Assembly (NCBI GenBank): GCA_030248215.1
Contig: JASANG010002036.1
Location: forward strand, 1-64,000
Reading direction: 5' to 3'
DNA length: 64,000 bases
Source: Enoplolaimus lenunculus
Taxonomy: Eukaryota; Nematoda; Enoplea; Enoplida; Thoracostomopsidae
Made by a program: the position numbers and the translations under genes. Below are positions 1 through 11,900 of this stretch, one piece after another. The notes beneath the pieces were generated by a model. The model saw only the letters and a list, made by a program, of their open reading frames with translations, had not been told where the DNA came from and searched no databases. Each line of letters begins with the position of its first letter. Position 1 is the first letter of the stretch.

Positions 1-227
1 ATAAGCATTTGTTTTATGCTATAATGGTGTCCAAAATACGTGTGTGGGGGCATTCCAGCTTTAACAATATAAATTTTGATATAAAACATAAACCGTGGAC
101 AAGCCTGTAGCTATTAGATCAAAATCAGGTCATGAAATATCGCAAATAACTTTTGATACTTTGGTCTTTCGTGGAAACCAATAAAACCTTTCCGGCTTTG
201 CTCATGCTTCTGGTTTTATGTACTAAC

Positions 228-3200
228 TCTATCGCCTATAAGAAATCCGGAAGTTGTCTCTTCTAACATCATAATCGGATATCGGAACTTTTCAGGCAAT
301 TTCAACGCGAGTGCTTTTAGATCCTTGGCCTGAAATAAAATGGGTTAATTTTTGTACGAGAGAAGGTTTACTGGCAAAACACTACGAAGTGTCGCTCAAG
401 CACAATGATCTTAAGCCCATATTTTAGGCTAAACTTAAGTTTCTTATCGAGTAATCACTAATTGTGCTTAGGCTTACACTTAGACATACGATTAAGCTTA
501 GGAATATGTTTATACTAATTTTACGGCCCTGTTAAATACATTGGTCTTTAAAACACTACTTAGCTTGTAACGTTTTACGTGAATCTATCTTTAAGTATTG
601 CACGGAAGTGTCTAAGCTATATACTTGTTCTTTGTTTGTTGATATTTCAAGGTTCCACATTCTTATTTTTTTGAAACTAAAATCTATAAAAATTCAGAAA
701 TTTATTGTCGTATAAAGCTGAGAAATTAGTGCTTGAAATGGTTTAAAATGATAAATTTTTTGTACAAATTTCTTTCTTTCAATAAATAGATGTCTTCTAT
801 TGAATAATTATTTATATTTTACAGTATGTGGACGAGTTGCTCCGTTTATATATTCTTAAGACTAAATAATCAAATTTCAAGGATATTTCCTGTTAAAGTC
901 GGAGATCTCCTCAAACTTGAGTTTACGACTTGGACGTATCTTAGATTATAAAATTAAGGAGTTCGGTTGAGTTATATATTTGCCGTATATTTGAGAAATA
1001 TTTCTCTTGTTTGTAAAAATAAAATATTAAATGTCAACGTTTGCCTGCAAAATTTCAGAAACAAAAGTATGAAATTTAAGACATATGTCTGGAGTGTGTA
1101 AGACACTTAAAATGTTACCAGACAATTTATTTTGTGTGTAGCTGAAAAGGTGGCCGCAATGAGGTATTATTATAACAATATATACAATCCAGAGTTTCGA
1201 AGTAGTAACATTAAAAGTTTACATAAATCTTACCGTTATGCTCAAGCAAAATCTTACCAGTTCATATTTGTTGTTCCAGTTGGGCCGAGGTTCTTTCGAC
1301 GCAATTTCTTCCATTGTATCGATTAATCCGTCAATTTTTGCATTGGCAAGACAACTTAAAGGGATTAGGTCTGAAATGAAAAATCTTCAAATGAATATTG
1401 TTTTATTTTCACAAATGAACACTGGCAGCTATCAAATAGGAATGATGGAGCTGAAATTCTTGTTGCTTAATTGTTCTAAAAATTACTCCAGCTTATCTCG
1501 TAAAAAAAATTTACAAAACTTATTTTGAGAACCAAATTTCGTGCAAGACATTTGATGAATACTTTACATATCTCGGCATATAAACGTCATTAAAATGCTG
1601 TTTATAAAAAATTTTCCAGATGACAAAAAAGTCGCGTCAAGTATGCGGTCAACGGTCTTGAGAAATCACCATAACAAACTTAACCTGTCACGTATTTCTT
1701 AACATTCTATCATTCCTACTGTAAAATTTGTTAATGAACCATGTACATAATAATTCTGTTTTATTTCGGCATATAAACGTCATTAAAATGCTGTTTATGA
1801 AAATTTTCCAGATGACAAAAGTCGTGTCAAGTATGCGGTCAACGGTCTTGAGAAATCACCATAACAAACTTAACCTGTCACGTATTTCTTAACATTCTAT
1901 CATTCCTACTGTAAAATTTGTTAATGAACCATGTACATAATAATTCTGATTTATTTCTGCATACAAACGTAAATAAAATGCTGTTTATGAAAATTTTCCA
2001 GATGACAAAAGTCGTGTCAAGTATGCGGTCAACGGTCTTGAGAAATCACCATAACAAACTTAACCTGTCACGTATTTCTTAACATTCTATCATTCCTACT
2101 GTAAAATTTGTTAATGAACCATGTACATAATAATTCTGATTTATTTCTGCATACAAACGTAAATAAAATGCTGTTTATGAAAATTTTCCAGATGACAAAA
2201 GTCGTGTCAAGTATGCGGTCAACGGTCTTGAGAAATCACCATAACAAACTTAACCTGTCACGTATTTCTTAACATTCTATCATTCCTACTGTAAAATTTG
2301 TTAATGAACCATGTACATAATAATCCTGATTTATCTCGGCATATAAACGTCATTAAAATGCTGTTTATAAAAAATTTTCCAGAACAAACTTAACCTGTCA
2401 CGTATTTCTTAACATTCTATCATTCCGCTCACCAAAAATCGTGCCTAAATATCTTAGAATCGCGACGGCTCCGCCAATTAATGTCCCGTTAACGTCTAAT
2501 ACTGGCAGTTTTCCAAATGGAGCATCTAAAATAATATTTAACAGTATTTCAAATTTGAAAAAATTTCAATATGGGCGTCAGGCATCGAATACTTCAGCCG
2601 ACATAATCATAGCGCTATATTTTGCAGTACAGAACGCCGTAGATTAGGAGGACCCAAAAGGTCATATTCCGAATGGTTTTGAAAGTTCGTGTATAGTGTA
2701 AATACATATTACCAAGAGTGGATGATCACTCTTTATAACAAGAGTGTGCAACTGGTTACATTCTGTGTAGTAAAGAATGCATCCGGCACGCGTTGCGTTT
2801 TTGGCCTACACCCCACTTGTTTAAGGGGGTCTGTATACAGTTTTATATCGTAGTAAAATTGTTGTGTTAATATAGTTATACACGCATGTGTGATTAAACA
2901 ACATAGTTGATCGCCCCTTTAATGAGGGGGGAAGGTGTACTGAAGCATACTTTATTGTTAACCTCTCGGTTAACCCCCCCTGATTGAGGGGGGTCGGTCG
3001 AACAAAAATGCAACGCGTGCTGGTACATTTAGTACCATGACACACTCTTCTACAAGGTGGACATCATCCACTCTTGATATTACTATTGCCAACCAATTTA
3101 GAAAAAGTTTCGAAAAACAAACAAACTCACCAATCTTAAACTTTGACCATTGTTCGTGCGTTAAATAAAAGTCTTCAAATTCTTGCCCGACGTGATAGAA

Positions 3201-3266
3201 TATCAACCTAATGGGGTCCGCAGATCCACGGGATTTGTAATAGTAAAGGGTGTACTTTGGAGTCAT
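228..3266 (-). CDS. Sigma-class glutathione S-transferase, 3' part off the window
   Basis: Four minus-strand exons join in phase: 3131-3266, 2433-2525, 1258-1370 and 228-329, giving about 149 residues. The N-terminus reads MTPKYTLYYYKSRGSADPIR, the thioredoxin-like beta-alpha start of sigma GSTs, with the catalytic-type Tyr near residue 8. Exon 2 carries APFGKLPVLDVNG (the cis-Pro glutathione-site loop) followed by an AVAILRYL helix. Exons 3 and 4 belong to the helical C-terminal domain; exon 4 ends FLIGDR just before the usual VTWAD segment, so about 50 residues lie beyond position 1. All introns have GT/AG ends and phases 1, 1, 0. Sigma GSTs conjugate glutathione to electrophiles, and some isomerise prostaglandin H2; which applies here cannot be told. 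The introns are loaded with repeats: a 190-bp tandem array in intron 2 and an inverted-repeat element in intron 1. The gene is divergent from the ZP gene starting at 5904. The family call is firm; the specific substrate is not. Confidence 0.88.
1573..2426. repeat. 190-bp tandem repeat, 4.5 units, in GST intron 2
   Basis: Units start near 1573, 1766, 1956, 2146 and 2336, so the period is 190-193 bp. The middle units are nearly identical and the last one is internally deleted. The array ends at 2426, exactly where the splice donor of GST exon 2 begins (2427-2432 on the minus strand). It contains no open frame of interest. Confidence 0.9.
2706..3084. mobile_element. Family G inverted-repeat element (hAT-like MITE), GST intron 1
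   Basis: The ends are inverted repeats of about 70 bp with outer sequence CAAGAGTGGATGAT; the right end is the reverse complement. An 8-bp duplication flanks it, ATATTACC on the left and ATATTACT on the right, as expected for hAT-type insertions. The middle has C- and G-runs that can pair. No transposase is present. A second copy lies at 54494-54766 in intron 1 of the neuropeptide gene. Confidence 0.75.
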
Positions 3267-3483
3267 TGCGTATATCTTCTATCCTGTTCTTGTGAAATAA
3301 ATTTTATAATTTTTACGATATTTAACCCTTGTGGCTCTAATTGGCCAAAACAAATATATCAGTGTAAACCGGATACGAGAGTGTTGTGGGGTCCGGACAA
3401 AAAGTATATTATATCCGGCTTTGTCTATTTTGTTCTGGTGATTATGGGAACACTTCATATAGTCGATTTGTGATCCAGGTGTT

Positions 3484-3985
3484 TACAAATGCTCAGTTTT
3501 AGACCCCGGCATCACTCACAATGATCAGAAGCAAACGGTTTTCAGTGGCAAAATTAACGAACAAACAAATTTCTGAATCAACAGAACATTGTACAAAACT
3601 GCAGTTTAAATGACTCTCAATTACAATTGTCTTTCAACTTCACTCTCTAACTGACCTCTGTTTGGCTTATTTATAACACACTGTCATTCAAAAAGAAGTG
3701 TCTTTATCGCGGAGCACCGATACGTGAGAAAATATCTTATATACGGGTTTTCCTTATATTTATGTTTCTTATATCCGGGTCTAAAACGGTTTTCAGTGAT
3801 AGAATTAACAAACAAACAAACTTCTGAATCAACAGAACAGTGTACAAATGTGTTGTCTGAATGACGTAATGACTCAGTTACATTTGCCATTGAACTTCGC
3901 TGTCCAACTGACCTCTATTAGGGAGGTCGGTTACCAGAGAAAATCTCTCTTATATCCGGGTTTCTCTTTACATCCGGGATAGTAG
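3484..3985. repeat. Direct duplication of about 255 bp period
   Basis: A segment with AACGGTTTTCAGTG, a run of ACAAACAAAC type and TCTGAATCAACAGAACA occurs at about 3534-3660 and again at about 3787-3917, diverged by roughly 10-15 percent. It lies between the divergent starts of the GST and the first ZP gene, so it may include their shared upstream region. No coding potential is seen. Confidence 0.6.
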
Positions 3986-5903
3986 ATTTCAAAATTGAAA
4001 AAGAGTAACCTAAGTAACCTATACACATTTTACAGTACCCATGTTTATTAGATGGGATGTATATAACTAAAGAATATCCGGAAACCTATAATTAAAATTC
4101 GCGAGAATAGAAATTTTGGAAAGTTTGAAAAAATTGCACTGTAAACTCTTGAGCATTTTAGCAATTATATGTCAGGTACACATTTCAAACGTCTTTAAGC
4201 AAATGTTCCATAAGAAGTGATAAATGTCAGGAAATGGAAAATAACTTATTTCTATTAAAATTACCACTTCAACACGCAGAATTGCATTCTAAAATGTGCA
4301 TAGCACCTGTAATATCATTGAATTATAACGTTCCAAACAAGAAACTATGACAGTTGTTAAAATTTACAAATTGAAGCGTTTTATGCTTCCTCGTGATTTT
4401 CAAAACTAACATTAGGTATCAGAACTTATATTTAAAATTACGTTTAGCTTCTCGCTCATAATGCTTGCCAGACTGCTTCAGTATGATTTATATTGCGTTC
4501 CCCTTAGATGACCTTCCTTGTAGATGGACCAAAACCTACAAATTGAATCATCACTACGTTGAGAATATATTAATATGTATTTACGAAATGAACATTTCTC
4601 AATTTTATGACAACCATATTTTTCAAAAAAAATTGAAAAAAGCCTTCCAGCCTTTTTGCAACAAAATGTTTTAGCGAAGAAATAATCCTTGCCTATAAAC
4701 ACTGTTTTATCGCAACCACATAGCTAAAACTATTTTGCTTTCTAAAGCCTTAAAAAACGCCTCCAATTCGTCTTACACGCTACAAATTTTTACAGTTGCA
4801 GCTGTTAATTCGGCAGCGACTGCCGAAATAAAAAATTGCAGAATATGCAACATACATATATGTGTGATAAAAATGCAGTTTATGGAATAAGTGTTTTTAA
4901 GGTAAAACAGCTCAACAGAATAAACGCGCGGTTCTGGCGGATTTTTTTAGCCACATTTAGAGCTAAGGCTGCGTAGGCTAAGGCTTAGGAGCAGGTAAGC
5001 GTTTACGTAAATGGTTAAGCGTAATGTCGGGAACAGAAATCATAACGCACTCGATTGTCCCGTAAGGCGCGCTACTGTAGCGATTTAGTACACTGTCCAA
5101 AATCGAACACAGGTAAAATGCAGCGCCATTTTTTGGCTTTTTTGTAGTAAAAGTTTTGAAAAGTGATTTTCTGCTGGACGCTTATTAAGATTGGCAATAT
5201 ACTTGAGCAGAAACAAAATTTTAAGTACATCAACAATTCAGCAGAATATTTTTACCTTTTTCCAACAAGTTTTTTCCTTAGGTTCACTTTGCGTGACTTT
5301 ATTTATTATGCTCGCTTGAAAAGGTTATAAGATTTTAACGCTGAGATCGATCAGCAGTTCAATAAAATTGAAACTTCTCAAATATTGCTGTTTTTTAACG
5401 ATTAAGATCTATGATTAAATTTAAATTCAGCTTAAAGCAAGAATGAAACAATTATATATTAAAAAATTGCCAGAGATGTAGGAAGAAAGAAACGTATTTC
5501 CATATATACTATGTATAATATATATTCATATATTGTATATGTTTATGTATATATATATATATTCGGGTTTACGGTCCAGTTCGTTTCAGTGGCTATTTCC
5601 ATGCATAAAATTCAATAATTTATATCTTAAAATAATTGCTTTATGCTCAAATTAAGTGAAAAATAAGAATGGTTTTGTATTTTAAAATAACGTCATTTTA
5701 CATCTGTTTATGTGCGTAGTTTTGCGTTATAGTTGACAAATATAGGTTATGCTAACAACAATAATATATATTTTCTTAAACATTTCTGTGTTTAAAGCAG
5801 CACAATTTGGAAAGAAATTCTTAATTTTAGAGTTATTTCGTTAATTTTCAGTAAAAATCAGCGTTTTGATTATTAGACAAAAATTTGTCTTTTTTTAGTA
5901 ACA
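3986..5903. other. Intergenic, no gene seen
   Basis: AT-rich DNA upstream of the ZP gene that starts at 5904. It holds a short TA microsatellite near 5545-5562 and scattered short open frames without splice context. I see nothing else I can support; a core promoter for the plus-strand gene presumably lies at its right end. Confidence 0.5.
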
Positions 5904-8900
5904 ATGAGTGTTGAATTTTGTGGTTTGCTACTTGGTTTGACTATTTTTGTCCAGGTACAAACAGCATACTTAGGTATTTTAACGTTTACAATTACACTGA
6001 GATATTCCATGCGCAGTGGAATGCACCGCCTTTGGCTTAAAATCGTCCTGCGTCATATAAACATCGTAATTTTGGCCAAACACTAAATAAATAATGCTAA
6101 AATAGGTTCAAAAATTCGTTCATTATTCTGTAACATAAACTATTAATTATTAATTCAAGATTATGTGAATCCCTGAACCGGAATCGAAGTGTAATCTCGA
6201 AGCAGACACTTTTATATATACTTTGCCAAAACGTTCAAAGTTAAGGTTCAGGTTTAGGTTTAGACGTACAGAACGACTTTTGTTTGAGCTTAGGCTAAAA
6301 TACGTCTTATTGCAACCATGGCTAAGCCCTATGAATATGCCTGTAGGGGGCGATAAGAAATCTTGCTGCTTGATTCATTAAAATTCAGTTTATCAACTGT
6401 ATTTCAGTGATTTTAGGTGAAACAAACTTGTGCTATTGCAATCAATAACACAGTAAAAGGTATGTGCAAAACTGGTAAAAGCAATTTAAAAATTGACAAG
6501 ACACGTGCAAAAACATTAAAAAACGAATTTAGCACATATTTTGCTGCTGCTCCGAATAAATTTGTATGCAAATATTTAAAATTACAGATTTAGCAATTTG
6601 TTTGAAAACCTATTACTAACTAAAAATAGATGATACAAACAGTTGAGAATACGGCTTGCTGATGGCGGAATAAAGCTTAATGCTATGGTTTTTGAAACAT
6701 ATATTCAGTATTTTTTCAGCAATTAGCGTTGATTGCGGAGAAAATTTCATAACAGTTGATATTCAGTCTCTGAATCCATTCGAATCTCAAGGAAGAATTT
6801 TTGTCAAAGGGCGAAGCCATGATGTAAGTTAGGGTTGCGTTATACTCGCAACGCGTTATGTTAATGAGTTTATTTTTACGGACCCGGCCGACGCCGTATA
6901 CCAGCACGCAGCGCCGCTCGTCATGTCAAAATAATTTTTATGTAACGATCAGTACCGCACGACGCCGTGCCGCTCGACGGTGTCTACCGCTACACGGCGT
7001 CGTGCGGTACTGATCGTTACATAAAAATTATTTTGACATGACGAACGGCGCTGCGTGCTGGTGTACGGCGTCGGCCGGGTTCGTAACAGTACTACACGAC
7101 GCCGTGTAGCGGTAGACACCGTCGAGCGGCGTCGATCTGCGACGAACACTGGTGTCCGGTAACGCACAGTAGTGGACAGTGGTGTGGCGCGCCGTACAAC
7201 GATGCGCGGCACAGAAAAGTATTGTGCAACTCTAAGTACGTGTAAAATAAACAAATGATAAGAAGTTCAAACACTAATCACTTTGACACGTGTCAATTTA
7301 AACCTCAACATTCGCACACATCTCCGGCCAGTACTCGAAAATACTACGGTTGGCGCCTCATAAAGCGTCAACCTGAACCTAGGTTAGGAATGACACCTAA
7401 AACAAAACGCATGTTTATTAAGATCAAATCGAACAGTAAATCACGACATTAAAGCATAAGCCAATCGGAATCTATTTGTAATCATAAGCGAGAAGACTAG
7501 GTTACCCGTATTGCCTGCTATTCAGTGCTGAAAAACGGGACGCTCCTAAAAGTGTTAATATTACTGTAATGACCCGAATAAGAGGGGGACTGATATTTAT
7601 TTGGCCTCTCCAGAGGGTACCCCCCTTGTTATTTGGTTACGGACTGTTATTTATTTTCAGCTTACGCTCCGCTACCCTTCGTTACTGATATATATCCGGT
7701 TCTGCAATTATCCGTTGCATTAAACGTTTATCTGTCTTGTGTCAACAGCTTGAGCGATAATACAGGGTTATACTTGGAATGTACTTTCAAAATTTAAGTA
7801 CGCTTTAAAGTTTCGAACTCAAATTGTTTGGTCCTGGAATCATTTATACGCTAAAATTACGGTTAATTGACATTTATGGACTCTAATTAGGGTTTAGGGA
7901 CTCTATACGCTTACGGACTCTTATTAGGGATACGGACTCCAATTGATTCGGACTCAAAATGGGGACCCCATCTTATTACCCCCCTCTTATTCGGGTCAAT
8001 ACAGTACTCAGAGTCATTTTGCACTCTATTTTGTCGTTGATTTAAGCCACATTGTTTTCAAGTCGCAATGGCAGGCAGAACAATGCAAAATCTACGAATT
8101 CCAATCGGAAGCTGCGCAATGAACAGGATTGGAGCTCTTCAGGTGAACAACGCTAAACGATTTCAAATGCTATTAATCATTTAAGTTATGAAATATATTA
8201 CGTAGCCTAAACCAAAACCATAGTTTCAGTGTAAAGATAAGGCATACAATTAAGTCTGGTCCAATGAATAGCCTAAAGCCAAAACCCAAAAATTGTCTAA
8301 ACCTTAGGCTTATGACTCTATTGGAGTTACACATAAAAACAGCACACACCTCAAAGACACATGCGCCGAAGTTAAAAAATCAAATTGGGCTCCCGTATAA
8401 TTATGCCGGACCAATTACCTAGATTTCTGCGAAACAAAGCTTAAAACAAAATTTAACAAATCAATAAATAAATTATTGTTCAAATTGGCCAATTCAACAC
8501 CATTTTTATTATATAATTTTGTTTCGTCTCCGGTTCCGGCAAAATGAGTTGACCTCTGGTTTGAGTTCCGGTTGCATCTTAGTTAACTGCAAATACGCAA
8601 ATGTGCTGAATTACTAAATTCATGGTAATCTTCATGCAATTTCAAAAATCGCAAGGCACAACGTACTACGTCACTGTGATTGTCAGCTTTCATCCTGTAT
8701 TCGTTACAAAGATCGACCGCGCGTATCGCTTGATGTGTTCTTATGGTGGAATCCGAAACGAAATTGTTACAAATCAAATTGATGTCAGGTAACGTTGGCG
8801 CTATGCTCATTGTGGCGGCGACACGCGGCGTTGTGTAGCGCCGCACTACGACGCATGTCAAAAAAATTTTACAATTTGTTATGACGGTGACATGCGGGAA

Positions 8901-11900
8901 TAGATGACGCCGGACGGCGTTCAAATTGTAAAAAGTACTGAGTCATCCCGAGCTTTTGAGTCTAGATTGAAAACTGAAAGCCTAAGCCTAAGCGTATGTT
9001 TCTGACTCGATTATTATATTATTTCTCTGATTGGGGGTAACCAGGATTTTAGTGCATGGAAGGACAAATAAATTGCCAATTCGACTTGGTTTCGATTTTG
9101 CATCTGTCTCAGCTAGCGTTGGTTATTAATAGAAATAATTTTGTCTAAGTTATTGGCGGGGGCCATAGCCCCTTTGCGCCCCACGCCTACAAAACAACGG
9201 TCAAAAGTAATATAAGTTTTATAAGAAAATACAACCTGATTATTGGAACTTTTTATCAATGTTGTTTTTCAGTATGATCACTGCTACTCCAGTGACTCGC
9301 AATGTCGGGTTACCCACTTGCTCATATACAACTCATGACAGCAACCCATCCGGGGCGATGTTGCGCCACGTTAAACTCGGACACAAAATTGTTCACGTTT
9401 GGCGATGCTCAAATCTTGAAAGTATAAAAAAATACACAGTAATCAGGTTGGAAACGATTCAAAATCCTTAATGGTTGTTAATAATCAAAATTCTTAATTT
9501 TAAAATTTAAACTGTTTTAAACTTTTATATAAATTTTGCAGATTAGTAAGTGTGAATCTAAAATAAAAGTTTTCTTCGTCAACAAAACTGATATTAGGTA
9601 GAGTGGACGATGTTTACTAAGCCTAAAAATTAGCTTAAGTCAACCAGTCTATCTAAGACCCTCAGGCTCCTAATCTCCCAGGTGGCAGGTTCCTGTAATC
9701 AAGATATGTCGTAGAGTTAAAGTTGTAACAATTTTAAACCAGTTAGCATTTACCTGAATAATTTATTGCGTTTTATCGCGATAAGTGTGCCTAAAATGTG
9801 TACCAAACACTCCAAGAAAAATAAAAAATCTTAGGGTCGGGTTACGACAAAAGGGTTAGGGCTGGGTTTAGGAAAACTGTATGGTTTTCGAATATAAAAA
9901 ATGGGCTCTGTGAAAATTCTTGAATGGTTTACACAGCCTACGCCGATGATAAAGAGAACGACCGCACTGTAAATTGCCGGAATGTGAAAATGAACCCAGA
10001 GTCACAAACAAAAAATTGCTATCGTTGGAATGATGTGACAACAACAGTGGCAGAGTGAATTTTAAATATTATTTCAGTGGATCAATTTGTGTGGATACAT
10101 TCGTGTACAGCGAACGCTGATGATGGTCGCTCTGTTCCCATTGTTGATGGAACTGGGTAAAAAGTATTAGGGTTCCGCTATGCCTACTTGTCGTACAGCG
10201 CCATCCGTCACCATACGCAGTTGCACGTGAGTAATTTGCGTATGATACAGCACTATGATGTGACACTCGGTGACAGACGGCGTCGGACGTGTGACGGAGG
10301 GCGACGAATGGCACCGTACGGTGACGGACATCGCTGGAGGTCATCAAAAGTATAGTGCCAGCCTTAGAGAACGCAATGAAATAGCAAAATCAAAAACGGA
10401 TCAACCTATTAACATGGATTTCTTTCACAATAAATTAAAAAAATGTTTGGCTTTGAAGATTCCACAATTTTCATACGTGACGCCCTCAGACACATCTTGG
10501 TTGTGACGCTTAAAAATCTACCCAGTTTATCGTGGAAAAACTGACTTTTTAAATTTACAAAAGTTGTCAAATATGACTGCTAGAAATAAAGTAGCTTTCA
10601 CGACTCATGTAAATTACAATTAATTTTGCGTGTTAGAATTTAGTATTTTAATGTTTTTTAGCAAAGTCTTATATGAAATATAGTTGTTCATTAAACGAGT
10701 AAATTCAATTTCTATTAACTTTTCGTGGACTGAATTTATTTCACCGACACGGCACACTTTCGTGGTTTGTTTGACAACGCAGAAATTACCATGACTGTCA
10801 GGGTGTAAACGAATAGTAAAAATCACGAAAACAGAAACAGATACAGATCAAAATAGCGGAAACGGGAAACAGATATTGAAGTAAAAAGAGTTTCAAAGAT
10901 GTTCTATTTTTCTGCCAACGCAATAGAGAAGTGCAAAGTGTTTACATGGCTTTTGCAAATTTTAAAGAAAAAATTACGGATGCATCAAAATTTTTAAGAT
11001 TTTGAATCAATTTCGTAATTTTTTATTTCATTTCGAACAATTTCAGCATATCTGTAATGAAACATTGCCAGATATGAACGCGATTTAGGACTAATTTTGG
11101 AAGTAAAAATGTCAGAATTTTCGTTATTTTCATAACGGATACGGACACGGACACCGATTTTTACCGGAAACAAAACGGATATCCGGTCACACCTTGATGA
11201 CAGTTAAACTGTTACTGCTATATTCAACATGAGTGAATTTTAAATAAGGCTAATACTACTATAAATTTGAGAAATGTTTAATTTACGTCACATGTGTGTA
11301 TCGGGACCGGCTCCCAATCCTCATAATTGGGGGCAGACCCTTGGGAGCCCCATCTCGGCAAACTAAAATTTTTCCGCGGACTACGAAGTTATAAAGTTGT
11401 GAAATATTTTAATATTGGGGGCCTTTGGACTAGTTTTGAAGGAGCCCCGACTATCCAAAAACGCCGGTTCTGTTTAAATCCAGGTGCGGTATCGATCCTG
11501 TGATTATTAGCCATCCACAATACATCACCAATTCCCTGGTGACTGCATCACATCACGCGTACAAGTTTGCAGACGCAACTCGGGTGACGTTTAATTGCCA
11601 AATTGCAGTTTGCAACGTAGCCGAGTCGGATTCGTGTGCAATTGATCAGGTGTGTTACATCACAAGAGACGATTAACAGGAACGGAGCAGTCTCCCTATA
11701 TTCCATTTGGGGATGGGACTCCAAAGAGGGACCCCCACCATAACAAGACTTTAAAAAGATAATTTGAAAAATATTTTGATCATCGCAAAGGGTTCTCTTT
11801 TCGGAATTTTGAGGACCCACTTAGACTGCTGCGGTACTGACGATGATAACGCTTAGACAATGTTATGCCCTTAACTAAAAATGGCTTCTTACAAAATATA

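Noticed and set aside
1573-2426. CRISPR-like array
   Set aside because: The 190-bp units are contiguous with no repeat-spacer alternation, and the genome is animal.
8583-8924. 113-codon minus-strand frame that looks helical and charged
   Set aside because: It is the antisense shadow of ZP gene 1 exon 4, whose plus-strand reading (VSFHPVFVTKIDRAYRLMC) is a clear ZP-N match, plus an adjacent H element.
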